Shown here: piece after piece, positions 17,831-26,770 of the stretch
Layout of the letters: every line of letters begins with the position of its first letter
Position numbering within the stretch: the first letter of the stretch is position 1
NCBI GenBank assembly: GCA_023443515.1
Contig: JAEZUC010000113.1
Location: 1-47,229, forward strand
DNA length: 47,229 nt
Direction of reading: 5' to 3'
Origin: Bacillota bacterium
Lineage (GTDB): Bacteria > Bacillota > Clostridia > Acetivibrionales > DSM-1351
Position numbers and translations under genes: made by a program
Notes under the pieces: model-generated
Told to the model about the DNA's origin: nothing
The model's database searches: none
The model's input: only the letters and a program-made list of their open reading frames with translations

Positions 17831-19459
17831 ATGAAGCGTGTCATGATAGTAGATGATGAGTATATTGTCCGAATTGGTGTTAAATCCATGCTTGATTGGG
17901 AGAAATGGGGCTATTCCGTAGTGTGCGATGCTATCAATGGTCAGGACGCAATTGAGAAAATATCTCAGTATTCACCTCAGATTATTCTTACTGACCTTAT
18001 GATGGAACCTGTAAACGGACTTGAACTCATTGAGTACTGCAGTAAAAATGCTTTGGATATAAAAATCATTGTTTTAAGCAACTACACTGATTTTGAGAAG
18101 GTAAAAATGGCTATGAAACTTGGCGCGAGGGATTTTATATTTAAACTGACCATAAATGCAGATGAACTTCTTGGTATTTTGGACAATGTGTCAAAAGAGA
18201 TAAATGAAAGAAAAATGTCAGGTAAGGACGCGGAAATGTTGCTGCGCAATAATGCCGGTGTAATAAGAGAACGGCTCATTAACATTATAATAGAGCGCAG
18301 TTATATAAATAAAGCTGATTTGATGAAAGAGTTGTGTCTGATAAACGTGAAATGTGATTTTAATAAAACCTATGCAGTCTTGTTTTTAAGCGTAGCAGAC
18401 TACAATATGGTTCACTCGTCGGGGGAGACACTGGAGCCGGATTTGTTCTCGGCATCCTTGGAAAATATAGTAGGAGAAGTAATGGATGAAATTATTATTT
18501 CTCAGACCTTCCGATATGAAAAAAATCAGTGTATTGTTACAATAAATCTCCCCAGAAGACGTCTGGACAGGGAGTTAATCCGCAAGGTCGAAGCAGGGTT
18601 CCAGCGCATAGTAAAAAGTGTTGAACTCTATTTTGGTATGCAGATATATGGAGTTATGAGCAAGGAAACTATGGGCCTGGAAAACCTATCAAATGCAGTA
18701 GCTGACTGTAGGAGAGTAATGAATGAGCGTTTCTTTATGAAAGAAAACAAGCTGTTGTTATGTAATGATGAAAAACCAAAACAGCAAGGATTTAATATGC
18801 CCTCGGATTTCAGATTATCAGACTGGAGAGAGGCATTAGAGGATTTTAATTTTTCACAAGCGGATACACTTCTGAGAAAGACCATTGGTTATTTTTATGA
18901 GAAGGAAGGTATAGAACCCTACCATGTGAGAGAAGCACTGTATGAGCTGTACCGGGTTATAAAGGCAGATGGCCTTGCAAAAGGAATTATGGTGGACAAG
19001 CTGACGGATGACAAGGGTATGACTCTGTACCAAGCAATTTTTAATTATGATTTGCTTTTAAAAATTGAAGAAAGTTTTTTGTCGGTGCTTGGGCTATATG
19101 CTAAGGAGAGCAGTAAGAACGGTAATAAAAAATTAAAAAAGGAAATTGCCAAAATTGTAGCTTACGTTAAAGAAAACCTAAGCGGTGATTTAAGTGTTGC
19201 AACCGCTGCCCGTGTGATACATATCAGCGAAAGTCACTTCTCACATTTATTCAAAAGTGAAATGGGAGTATCTTTTATAGATTATGTAAACAGGCTTAGA
19301 ATAGAAAAAGCAATGAAGCTACTGACAGAAACTGATAAGAATATTAATGAAATATCTTATGAGGTTGGAATAAATAGCCCCAATTATTTCAGCATACTTT
19401 TTAAGAAAGTTACTAAAATATCACCAAATGAGTACAGAAATGGAAAAATTACAGAATAG
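17831..19459 (+). CDS. Response regulator, YesN type (receiver plus AraC HTH)
   Basis: The 542-residue protein has a receiver domain (MIVDDEYIV, Asp55 in IILTDLMMEPVNG, and a Lys in FIFKLT), a long central region and a C-terminal AraC HTH pair (about 440-540, including RVIHISESHFSHLFKSEMGV and INSPNYFSILFKKVTKISPN). It forms the cognate pair with the kinase encoded just before. The typical Pro after the conserved Lys is replaced by Leu (KLT instead of KP), a small deviation in the receiver. It is expected to activate the downstream transporter promoter at 19579-19607. A 197-base gap follows before the binding protein gene. Confidence 0.92.
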   Translation: MKRVMIVDDEYIVRIGVKSMLDWEKWGYSVVCDAINGQDAIEKISQYSPQIILTDLMMEPVNGLELIEYCSKNALDIKIIVLSNYTDFEKVKMAMKLGARDFIFKLTINADELLGILDNVSKEINERKMSGKDAEMLLRNNAGVIRERLINIIIERSYINKADLMKELCLINVKCDFNKTYAVLFLSVADYNMVHSSGETLEPDLFSASLENIVGEVMDEIIISQTFRYEKNQCIVTINLPRRRLDRELIRKVEAGFQRIVKSVELYFGMQIYGVMSKETMGLENLSNAVADCRRVMNERFFMKENKLLLCNDEKPKQQGFNMPSDFRLSDWREALEDFNFSQADTLLRKTIGYFYEKEGIEPYHVREALYELYRVIKADGLAKGIMVDKLTDDKGMTLYQAIFNYDLLLKIEESFLSVLGLYAKESSKNGNKKLKKEIAKIVAYVKENLSGDLSVATAARVIHISESHFSHLFKSEMGVSFIDYVNRLRIEKAMKLLTETDKNINEISYEVGINSPNYFSILFKKVTKISPNEYRNGKITE

Positions 19460-19578
19460 TTATAGTAATCTAAAAATAATAAACATCAAAAGTTCAATAG
19501 AATAGCTAAATGTAATTTAATGAAAATATCTATATACATAATCAGCAGAAAAATAAATATGAAAAGTAGTTCAGTTAA

Positions 19579-19607
19579 TTAACATATCAATAGGAACGGT
19601 TTACGAT
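19579..19607 (+). promoter_or_regulatory. Putative promoter of the ABC transporter / sugar operon
   Basis: TTAACA (19579-19584), a 17-nt spacer and TACGAT (19602-19607) lie 50 bases before the start of the solute-binding protein gene. The imperfect -10 and -35 fit a promoter needing an activator such as the YesN protein encoded upstream. The remainder of 19460-19656 shows nothing else. Confidence 0.5.
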
Positions 19608-19656
19608 ATTAATGTGCTTAAAATGTACGAATCTATTTATAACGGGAGGAAAGAAA

Positions 19657-21027
19657 ATGTTAAAGAAAAAGTGGACTATTTTCATTGCGGTATCTATGAT
19701 CATTACAATGCTTGCCGGTTGCGGCGGTAATTCAGGAGAGAGTAGCCAGACACCCGGCTCGGACTCGGCAGTGGAAACTACTGCTAAATCTGATAAACCC
19801 GTAGTGCTTAAATTCTGGGGCGGAGTTCCTGCAGAATATGGACCGCAGTTAACGGTGGATGCCTTTAACAAAGAATTTAAGGATAAGGGTATCCAAGCGG
19901 AGTATATCAGGTTTGTTAACGATGACACAGGTAATATGAAACTTGATACTACATTATTAGCAGGCGGAGATATTGATGTCTTCATGACCTATACCTCAAG
20001 CAATCTTGTAAAAAGAGGAACGGGCGGTATGGCACTGGAAATATCAGACAAGCTTACCAAATCAGGTTTTGATCCTATTAAGGAATTGGGAAACAGTGTA
20101 TCTCCATATATTTATGATGGAAAAGTGTATGGTCTTCCAACAAAAATGGAAAATTACTATATTTTAGCTAATAAGAACATGTTTGATGAAGCAGGTATCC
20201 CTCTACCTGAATCATGGACTTATGATGAATTCAGGGAAACAGCAAAAAAACTCACAAAGGGTGAGGGTCAGAATAAGGTTTATGGTATGTACTGGAACAC
20301 TATAATGGAAATTTTCAGACCTTCTTATATTGCGCAAACCGTTTTAGGCTCTGATTTTCTTTATAAATCAGGTGGCAAGGAAACTAATCTGGATAATCCT
20401 GAGTTTATAAAGCTCAATCAAATGATTTCCGACATGATGTGGGTAGATAAGTCTGCCGTAACACATACAGACAATGTAACACAAAAGCTGTCTGTTGAAA
20501 GCGTTTTCCTTGCAGGTAAAAGTGCTATGTCTTTAGGTGTATGGACAATCAGATCAATAAAAGATTTAGAGAAGTACCCTCACGATTTTGTTACAGCATA
20601 TCTTCCGGTTCCTGTATCCGATAAATCCGCAGCAAAGCATTCTATAGGCGAAGGTGTTGCCGGTGACTTTATCTGTATTAATCCAAATTCAGAAAATATT
20701 GATAAGGCAATGGAATTTGTAATGTGGTATACCAAGGGTGGTATGCTGTCAATGACCCCATATGGACGTGTGCCAATGCATCAGGGTATCGATTCTAATA
20801 AAATTGTTGATGAATATATGAAGAATGGCGAAAAAATTCTTGATAAAAATACAGTTGTAAAATTCCTTGAAAAGAAAGATAATCTTGCAGTTTCAACTGA
20901 AACTAAAAAACTTCCGGAAATTCAGAAAGTATTTAATGATGCTTTGGAGTCAATTTATACAGGGAAAAAGGATGCTGCTACTGCATTAAAGGAAGCTAAG
21001 ATAAGTGCAGACAAGTTCTTGAAATAA
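19657..21027 (+). CDS. ABC transporter sugar-binding lipoprotein (family 1)
   Basis: The 456-residue protein has a lipoprotein signal peptide with lipobox LAGC (Cys22), then a Ser/Thr-rich linker and a periplasmic-binding-protein fold (VVLKFWGGVPAEYGPQLTVD, DVFMTYTSS, KVYGLPTKMENYYILANKNM, IPLPESWTYDEFRETAKKLT). It should sit on the outer face of the membrane and deliver an oligosaccharide or modified sugar to the two permeases encoded next. The ATG at 19657 follows GGGAGGA by six bases. A hairpin 3' of the gene probably raises its mRNA relative to the permease genes. No ABC ATPase is encoded nearby, as is usual for clostridial family-1 sugar importers that share an MsmK-like ATPase. Confidence 0.92.
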   Translation: MLKKKWTIFIAVSMIITMLAGCGGNSGESSQTPGSDSAVETTAKSDKPVVLKFWGGVPAEYGPQLTVDAFNKEFKDKGIQAEYIRFVNDDTGNMKLDTTLLAGGDIDVFMTYTSSNLVKRGTGGMALEISDKLTKSGFDPIKELGNSVSPYIYDGKVYGLPTKMENYYILANKNMFDEAGIPLPESWTYDEFRETAKKLTKGEGQNKVYGMYWNTIMEIFRPSYIAQTVLGSDFLYKSGGKETNLDNPEFIKLNQMISDMMWVDKSAVTHTDNVTQKLSVESVFLAGKSAMSLGVWTIRSIKDLEKYPHDFVTAYLPVPVSDKSAAKHSIGEGVAGDFICINPNSENIDKAMEFVMWYTKGGMLSMTPYGRVPMHQGIDSNKIVDEYMKNGEKILDKNTVVKFLEKKDNLAVSTETKKLPEIQKVFNDALESIYTGKKDAATALKEAKISADKFLK

Positions 21028-21055
21028 CAGACAACAGCTAAATTGTTATAAGAGT

Positions 21056-21088
21056 TATATGAGGACGCCTTACCAGCGTCCTCATATA
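21056..21088 (+). terminator. Intra-operon hairpin after the solute-binding protein gene
   Basis: A perfect 13-bp stem (21056-21068 and 21076-21088, arm TATATGAGGACGC) with a 7-nt loop lies between the binding protein and permease genes. No T-run follows, so it more likely protects the upstream mRNA end or partly attenuates transcription. Confidence 0.6.
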
Positions 21089-21121
21089 CTCTAGGTAATT
21101 TAGCAGAAGGAGGTAATATAT

Positions 21122-22018
21122 TTGAAGCTGAAATTAAGCAGGCAGCTAAAAACAGACTTAACCGGGTACACTTTCATTTTGCCAAATATTCTCGGTATGG
21201 TAATATTTACACTTTTCCCTCTTTTGTTCTCCCTCTTTATAAGCTTTACCGATTGGGACTTTACAAAAGGACTTGGAAATTGGAACTTTAATTTTGGTGC
21301 TAACTATATTGAGATGTGGAGGGACGAATGGTTCACATCCTCATTGTTTAACACAATTTTGTATTCATTAATGGTTGTTCCCGTATCAATTTTTCTTGCG
21401 TTGATACTCGCTGTAATTCTAGAATCCTACTGTTTTGCAAAAGTTCCCATGAAGCTGGCAATGTTTATGCCGTACATATCTAACATAGTTGCTGTTGCAA
21501 TAGTCTGGGTTATGATGTATTCACCCTGGGGGCCTTTTACACTAATGGTAAAGACACTTGGATGGGAAACACCTCCGGCATGGCTGGGCGACTACAATTG
21601 GGCATTGATTGCCGTTACAATAATGTCAATTTGGAGTAGCATAGGATATAACATTCTGATATATTCATCAGCTATACAGGGACTGCCTCAGGATGTGTAC
21701 GAGGCCGCTGATGTGGATGGAGCAAGTGAGATAACCAAGTTCTTTAAGATTACTATACCTTCACTTTCACCAACAACATTTTTTCTTGTAATAACTACTT
21801 TAATAAATTCATTCCAGGTATTTGCCCCTATTCAGATTATGACGAGAGGCGGTCCGGGAACTTCCACCAGCGTGCTGGTATATTATATCTACACAACCGG
21901 TTTTACCTTCTTCCGTATGGGTTATGCCTCTGCGATAGCATGGATACTATTTTTATTATTGCTTATCGTCACGTTGATACAATGGCGTGGACAGAAGAAA
22001 TGGGTTAGTTATGAATAG
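21122..22018 (+). CDS. ABC sugar transporter permease 1 (UgpA/LplB type)
   Basis: The 298-residue membrane protein has six hydrophobic helices, beginning FILPNILGMVIFTLFPLLFS, and the ABC permease EAA loop (DVYEAADVDGASEITKFFKI) that docks with the ATPase. It ends LIQWRGQKKWVSYE, typical of the MalF-like partner in family-1 sugar importers. The start is TTG, nine bases after AGGAGG. The next permease begins 12 bases later. The pair should form the channel for the sugar bound by the upstream lipoprotein. Confidence 0.92.
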   Translation: MKLKLSRQLKTDLTGYTFILPNILGMVIFTLFPLLFSLFISFTDWDFTKGLGNWNFNFGANYIEMWRDEWFTSSLFNTILYSLMVVPVSIFLALILAVILESYCFAKVPMKLAMFMPYISNIVAVAIVWVMMYSPWGPFTLMVKTLGWETPPAWLGDYNWALIAVTIMSIWSSIGYNILIYSSAIQGLPQDVYEAADVDGASEITKFFKITIPSLSPTTFFLVITTLINSFQVFAPIQIMTRGGPGTSTSVLVYYIYTTGFTFFRMGYASAIAWILFLLLLIVTLIQWRGQKKWVSYE

Positions 22019-22030
22019 GGAGATGATAAA

Positions 22031-22906
22031 ATGAAGAACAAAGATTTGAAAAAATATTACTTTATGAAAAAATTATTAATTCGCTTCGGTTGTACTGCAT
22101 TAATCATCGGAATTTCTCTGGTTATGATTACCCCGTTTTTATGGATGCTTTCCGCATCAATGAAGACTGCAGCGGATGTTTTGAAGCTGCCGATTAAATG
22201 GATACCGGATTATTTCTATCCTGATAACTATTTGTCGGTGTGGAATATTGGCGGTAAAGCGAAGGTAGATTATCATTTTGGCGTTGCTTATTTAAATTCA
22301 CTTAAAATTGCTTTTATAAATCTGTTTGGTGCGGTGCTTACAAGTACACTTGCGGGTTATGCATTTGCGAAGATTAAATTCCGTGGGAGTAATGTAATTT
22401 TCTTACTGTATCTGGCAGCTATGATGATACCTACACAGGTTACTTTAATTCCTAGATTTACTCTTTTCAATTCACTGGGTATGGTGGGCGGTCATCTTCC
22501 TCTTATTCTTCCGGGACTTGTTACAATAACCGGTACATTTTTGATGCGCCAGTATTTTATGCAGATACCGAATGAATTGAAGGAAGCTTCATTTATTGAT
22601 GGTGCCAATGAATTTCAGATTTGGGCACGTGTTATGGTTCCGGTTGCAAAGCCCGGTATGGCGTCACTTGCCATGCTTGTTTTTCTGTGGAACTGGAACA
22701 ATTACTTAGATGCCCTTGTATTTCTTTCAGATTGGCGTCAATACACCATACCTGTAGCACTTACAAACTTTGTTGAAGAGAGCTTAACTGAATATAATCT
22801 TGTTATGGCTGCGTCAGCATCTGCACTGATTCCGGTATTTGTAGTATTTTTAGCAGGCCAGAGATTCTTTGTAAAAGGTCTGGTTGCGGGAGCAGTCAAA
22901 GGGTAA
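22031..22906 (+). CDS. ABC sugar transporter permease 2 (UgpE/MalG type)
   Basis: The 291-residue membrane protein has an N-terminal helix (LIIGISLVMITPFLWMLSAS), the family motif MKTAADVLKLP, and the EAA loop NELKEASFIDGANEFQIWAR followed by VPVAKPG. It ends in the usual FVKGLVAGAVKG of MalG-like permeases. The ATG at 22031 follows a GGGAGATG site. It lies 12 bases before the epimerase gene, so transporter and catabolic enzymes share one transcript. Confidence 0.92.
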   Translation: MKNKDLKKYYFMKKLLIRFGCTALIIGISLVMITPFLWMLSASMKTAADVLKLPIKWIPDYFYPDNYLSVWNIGGKAKVDYHFGVAYLNSLKIAFINLFGAVLTSTLAGYAFAKIKFRGSNVIFLLYLAAMMIPTQVTLIPRFTLFNSLGMVGGHLPLILPGLVTITGTFLMRQYFMQIPNELKEASFIDGANEFQIWARVMVPVAKPGMASLAMLVFLWNWNNYLDALVFLSDWRQYTIPVALTNFVEESLTEYNLVMAASASALIPVFVVFLAGQRFFVKGLVAGAVKG

Positions 22907-22918
22907 AAGGAGATTTTT

Positions 22919-23794
22919 ATGAAATACGGTATTTATTATGCTTACTGGGAAAAGCAGTGGGGGGGAGAATATCTTCCTTATGTAAAAAGAGTTGCAGGGC
23001 TTGGCTTCGACATCCTTGAAATTTCTTGTGCTTCTTTACTTGATATGAGTGACCGACAGATTGATGAACTTCGCCGTGCTAAAGAAAACTATGGTATAAC
23101 CCTTACCGGGGGTTACGGGCCGAAGGCAAGTGAGAATATCGCATCAGCTAATCCCGCGGTTGTAGATAATGCACTCAGATTTTGGAATAATACATTCAAA
23201 ATATTGGAAAAGCTGGACGTCAGTATGGTAGGGGGAGGGCTATATTCCTACTGGCCTGTTGATTATTCCAACACCATTGACAAAGAGGCAGACCTTGCAC
23301 GCAGCATTCAGGGTGTGAAGAAAATGGCAACAATGGCGGCTGATTATGGTATAACTCTTGGGATGGAGGTTTTAAACCGCTTCGAAGGATACCTGTTAAA
23401 TACTGCAGCAGAGGGTGTAGCTTTTATTAAAGCCGTGGACAGTCCCAATGTCAAGCTAATGCTTGACACTTTTCATATGAATATTGAAGAAGACAGCTTC
23501 GGCGATGCAATACGCACTGCCGGTAAATATTTAGGTCACTTCCATACAGGCGAGTGTAACCGCCGGGTTCCGGGCAAGGGACGCATACCATGGCAAGAGA
23601 TTGGTTGCGCACTGCAGGATATAGGATACGACGGTGCAGTTGTTATGGAACCCTTTGTTCTGATGGGAGGACAGGTTGGTTCTGATATTAAGGTATGGCG
23701 TGACCTTTCGGAGGGAGCATCTTCAGAACAGCTTGATATGAACGCAAAAGAAGCACTAAAGTTTACAAAACATGTTTTTGAAGGGAGTATATAA
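22919..23794 (+). CDS. Ketose 3-epimerase (D-psicose/D-tagatose 3-epimerase family)
   Basis: The 291-residue TIM-barrel protein resembles, from memory, the characterised R. cellulolyticum D-psicose 3-epimerase across its length and keeps its numbering. Metal ligands are Glu150 (GMEVLNRF), Asp183 (MLDTFHMN), His209 (GHFHTGECN) and Glu244 (VVMEPF); Arg215 is also present. The enzyme inverts C3 of a free ketose using a divalent metal, for instance fructose to psicose. The partner genes (FAD oxidoreductases, zinc dehydrogenase, PfkB kinase) suggest a route in which a rare sugar is oxidised or epimerised to fructose. The start has AAAAGGAG seven bases ahead. The exact substrate in vivo is unknown. 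Confidence 0.9.
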   Translation: MKYGIYYAYWEKQWGGEYLPYVKRVAGLGFDILEISCASLLDMSDRQIDELRRAKENYGITLTGGYGPKASENIASANPAVVDNALRFWNNTFKILEKLDVSMVGGGLYSYWPVDYSNTIDKEADLARSIQGVKKMATMAADYGITLGMEVLNRFEGYLLNTAAEGVAFIKAVDSPNVKLMLDTFHMNIEEDSFGDAIRTAGKYLGHFHTGECNRRVPGKGRIPWQEIGCALQDIGYDGAVVMEPFVLMGGQVGSDIKVWRDLSEGASSEQLDMNAKEALKFTKHVFEGSI

Positions 23795-23795
23795 T

Positions 23796-24815
23796 ATGTT
23801 ACAGGCGATAATGACAGAACCCGGAAAAATAGTATATCAAGAAGTTCCGGTGCCGGAAGTCGGAGATAATCAGATAAAAGTTAAAATGAAAATTATTGGT
23901 GTATGCGGTTCAGATGTTCACGTAAACCACGGCAAACACCCGTACACAAAATATCCTGTAGTTCAGGGTCATGAGGTATCAGCCATAGTTGAAGAGGTTG
24001 GCAGCTCAGTCACCAACGTGAAGGTCGGGGATAGAGTAACTATTCAGCCTCAGGTAGTGTGCGGTGAATGTTATCCCTGCACTCATGGTATGTACAACGA
24101 TTGCGAAGTCTTAAAGGTAATGGGTTTTCAGACTACCGGAATGGCCAGCGAATATTTTGTGGTAGACGCAGAGAAAGCTATAAAGCTACCGGAAGGAATG
24201 AGTTATGACCATGGTGCCATGATTGAGCCTTTGGCTGTGGCAGTACATGCTATACGCCGTTACGGAAATATTCAGGGCAAGTCAGTACTGGTGCTGGGTG
24301 GTGGCCCTATAGGGAATCTGGTGGCACAGACTGCTAAAGCAATGGGGGCTACTAAGGTAATGATGTCCGAACTTAGCGAATATCGTCTTAAGACAGCTGA
24401 AAAATGTGGTATTGTAGCTGTAAACCCAAAGGAGAAGGATTTAAAAGAAGCCATAATTAACTTTTTTGGTGCTGACGGGGCAGATGTAATTTTTGAATGT
24501 ATCGGAATAAACGCTACCATGAAGCAGGCTATTGAATATGCAAGAAAAGGCAGTGACATTGTAGTAGTTGGTGTATTCGGAGATCTTGCTACTGTAAATA
24601 TGGGCTTTGTGCAGGATCATGAACTGCGTCTGATTGGCACAGCCATGTACAGGGTGGAGGACTATATTGAGGCTATCCGTCTTGTAGGAGAAGGCTTGAT
24701 TGAGTTTGACTCATTGATTACCCACAGAGTGCCCTTTAGTGAATATGAGAAAGCATACAAAATCATTGACGAGGAAAAGGATAAAGCCATGAAGGTGCTC
24801 ATCGAAATGGATTAA
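23796..24815 (+). CDS. Zinc-dependent alcohol/polyol dehydrogenase (MDR family)
   Basis: The 339-residue medium-chain dehydrogenase carries the catalytic zinc site (Cys37 in GVCGSDVHVNHG, His59-Glu60 in QGHEV), the four-cysteine structural zinc loop (Cys89, 92, 95, 103) and a Rossmann motif VLVLGGGPIGNLVAQTAKAM. It belongs to the sorbitol/threonine/L-gulonate dehydrogenase group, oxidising a secondary alcohol of a sugar or polyol with NAD(P)+. The ATG at 23796 follows AAGGGAG by eight bases and the epimerase stop by one. In-frame codons upstream overlap the epimerase and are not used. It likely interconverts the sugar with its keto form in this pathway. Confidence 0.88.
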   Translation: MLQAIMTEPGKIVYQEVPVPEVGDNQIKVKMKIIGVCGSDVHVNHGKHPYTKYPVVQGHEVSAIVEEVGSSVTNVKVGDRVTIQPQVVCGECYPCTHGMYNDCEVLKVMGFQTTGMASEYFVVDAEKAIKLPEGMSYDHGAMIEPLAVAVHAIRRYGNIQGKSVLVLGGGPIGNLVAQTAKAMGATKVMMSELSEYRLKTAEKCGIVAVNPKEKDLKEAIINFFGADGADVIFECIGINATMKQAIEYARKGSDIVVVGVFGDLATVNMGFVQDHELRLIGTAMYRVEDYIEAIRLVGEGLIEFDSLITHRVPFSEYEKAYKIIDEEKDKAMKVLIEMD

Positions 24816-24847
24816 AAAAAGACTAAAATAAATATAATTGTAAAGGA

Positions 24848-25825
24848 ATGATTATTATATTTGATGTAGTAGCATTAGGCGAATTATTAATAGATTTTAC
24901 GCCCACAGGGAATTCCTCTGCAAACAATTTACTCTTTGAAAGAAACCCGGGTGGAGCACCGGCCAATGTACTTACAGCTGTTTCAAAACTGGGAGGAAAG
25001 AGTGCTTTTATTGGAAAGGTAGGAAATGATCAGTTTGGAAACTTCCTAAAGAGTGTGCTTGAAGACAACCATATAGAGTCAAGAGGTTTAAAATTCTCTG
25101 AAAAAGTTAATACAACACTCGCTTTCGTACATCTTGATGAACACGGAGACAGGAGTTTCAGCTTTTACAGAAACCCGGGAGCTGACTTAATGCTTACACC
25201 GGAAGACCTGGAGTTAGATATTATAAAGAATTGTAAAATTTTTCACTTCGGCTCTTTATCAATGACTGATGAACCGGCAAGAAGAGCTACCCTAAAGGCA
25301 GTGGAGTTTGCAAAAAGTGAAGGGAAAATAATCTCCTATGATCCCAATTGGAGACCGCTCCTGTGGAAAGATGACAAACAAGCAAGAGTTGGTATGATGT
25401 TAGGCTTAGAATATGCAGATATTTTGAAAATATCAGAAACAGAACTGGAATTTTTGACGGGGGAAAGTAATCCGGAGAAGGGAAGTGAAATACTTTTTAA
25501 TAAAGGTATAAAGCTTGTACTTGTTACACTTGGTCCCAAAGGTTGTTATTTCAGATGTTCAGATGGCTGCGGTCATTTGAACACCTATGACACAAAGGTA
25601 GTGGATACTACCGGTGCTGGTGATGCTTTTCTAGGTGGACTTCTATATCAGATAAGCAAAGTGACGACCCCTCTGGCTGAAATTAATAAAACAATGATAT
25701 CGGATATTATTGACTTCTCTAATGCAGTAGGAGCCCTTTGTGCTTCCAAAAGAGGGGCAATTCCTGCGATGCCTTCTAAAACTGAGGTGGAGGATTGTAT
25801 AAATAAAATTCAAAAGGTCAAATAA
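24848..25825 (+). CDS. PfkB-family carbohydrate kinase (fructokinase-like)
   Basis: The 325-residue kinase shows the N-terminal substrate region VVALGELLIDFTP and NPGGAPANVLTAVSKLGGKS, and the C-terminal DTTGAGDAFLGG with catalytic Asp259, as in fructokinases and 2-keto-3-deoxygluconate kinases. It would phosphorylate the ketose made by the epimerase and dehydrogenase, feeding glycolysis. The start is odd: the ATG at 24848 touches the AAAGGA site with no spacer. Family members usually begin near FDVVALGE, so initiation at ATT 24854 or ATA 24857 is possible. It is the last gene of the operon; a good terminator follows. Confidence 0.88.
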   Translation: MIIIFDVVALGELLIDFTPTGNSSANNLLFERNPGGAPANVLTAVSKLGGKSAFIGKVGNDQFGNFLKSVLEDNHIESRGLKFSEKVNTTLAFVHLDEHGDRSFSFYRNPGADLMLTPEDLELDIIKNCKIFHFGSLSMTDEPARRATLKAVEFAKSEGKIISYDPNWRPLLWKDDKQARVGMMLGLEYADILKISETELEFLTGESNPEKGSEILFNKGIKLVLVTLGPKGCYFRCSDGCGHLNTYDTKVVDTTGAGDAFLGGLLYQISKVTTPLAEINKTMISDIIDFSNAVGALCASKRGAIPAMPSKTEVEDCINKIQKVK

Positions 25826-25841
25826 ATAGCTTTAGTTATAA

Positions 25842-25880
25842 AAAACCCGTTGGAGGATTTCCGGCGGGTTTTAATTTTTT
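25842..25880 (+). terminator. Intrinsic terminator of the sugar operon
   Basis: A 12-bp stem (25842-25853 with 25861-25872, two G-U pairs) rich in GC at its core and a 7-nt loop is followed by AATTTTTT. This is a textbook Rho-independent terminator, 16 bases after the PfkB stop. Confidence 0.9.
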
Positions 25881-25995
25881 AAAATAAAATCAGTATTTGA
25901 CAATAGACTTAATCTCTGGAAAAATATATTACTAACGAAGACATTGCTGCTCTATTTAAACTAAAATTATAAAAACAGAAAGGATATGATGTAGA

Positions 25996-26574
25996 TTGAA
26001 TAATAAAATGACAACAAGAACCAAGCAGGCAATTGCATCAAAAAATAAAATATATAAGTGCGGAGAAAATCTAATTCGGAAATATGGTTTTGATGCTGTA
26101 ACAGTAGAACAGATTGCAAAAAAAGCCGGTGTATCGGTAGGCACATACTATTATTATTATGAATCTAAAATGGATCTTTTAAGAGAGGCATTCAATAAGG
26201 CTGATAAGTATTTCCTGGAACAGGTAGAAGGAAATTTAACCAAAACAGGTTGCAAAGAGAAAATAGTAGAATATTTTGACGTTTATGCAGAATTTACTTT
26301 GAAAGATGGAATTGATATGATAAAAAAGTTTTATACGTCAGAAAACAAAATGTTTATAGTTGATGGTAGGGGTATGCAGAACGTTTTAACCAATATAATT
26401 AAAGCAGGGCAGGAAAATAACGAAATAAATAGTGATACAAACCCGGAAACTTTGACAAAGATGCTTTTTGTAGTTGCAAGAGGTATTATATTTGATTGGT
26501 GCTTGTACGATGGAAAAACTGACTTGAAAGCTCAAATGGAAAATATCATTGGAATAATGGTAAGACAACTATAG
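25996..26574 (+). CDS. TetR-family transcriptional regulator
   Basis: The 192-residue protein has the TetR N-terminal helix-turn-helix (LIRKYGFDAVTVEQIAKKAG then VSVGTYYYYYESKMDLLREA) and an all-helical ligand domain. The start is uncertain: TTG 25996 has AAAGGA about twelve bases ahead, and an in-frame ATG at 26008 is an alternative. No binding ligand can be predicted. It lies 196 bases upstream of the dockerin-esterase gene on the same strand, and a 22-bp palindrome sits in that gap, so it may control that gene. Confidence 0.88.
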   Translation: MNNKMTTRTKQAIASKNKIYKCGENLIRKYGFDAVTVEQIAKKAGVSVGTYYYYYESKMDLLREAFNKADKYFLEQVEGNLTKTGCKEKIVEYFDVYAEFTLKDGIDMIKKFYTSENKMFIVDGRGMQNVLTNIIKAGQENNEINSDTNPETLTKMLFVVARGIIFDWCLYDGKTDLKAQMENIIGIMVRQL

Positions 26575-26661
26575 AAATATCCAGTTAATAATACTAATAG
26601 CTTCAAGCCCCAATTTATACTTTATTTTCCATTAATGTTATGATATTATTTATCTATTGAA

Positions 26662-26683
26662 TTCACCGAATGTATTCAGTGAA
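26662..26683. promoter_or_regulatory. 22-bp palindrome, possible TetR-protein operator
   Basis: The sequence TTCAC-C-GAAT-GT-ATTC-A-GTGAA is symmetric except for one pair and the two central bases. Size and symmetry fit a TetR-family operator. It lies between the TetR gene and the dockerin-enzyme gene. A weaker CTGAA/TTCAG pair follows at 26701-26714. Confidence 0.5.
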
Positions 26684-26729
26684 GCTTCATAAAACATGTT
26701 CTGAATATCTTCAGGGGGATTCAAAGTAA

Positions 26730-26748
26730 CTATCGTACTAAACGATAG
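26730..26748. repeat. Short inverted repeat near the ribosome site of the dockerin enzyme gene
   Basis: CTATCGT (26730-26736) and ACGATAG (26742-26748) form 7-bp arms around a 5-nt spacer, just before the AAGGAGGAG site at 26757. It could be an operator or an RNA hairpin that affects translation. Confidence 0.4.
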
Positions 26749-26770
26749 ACATATTAAGGAGGAGATTAAT

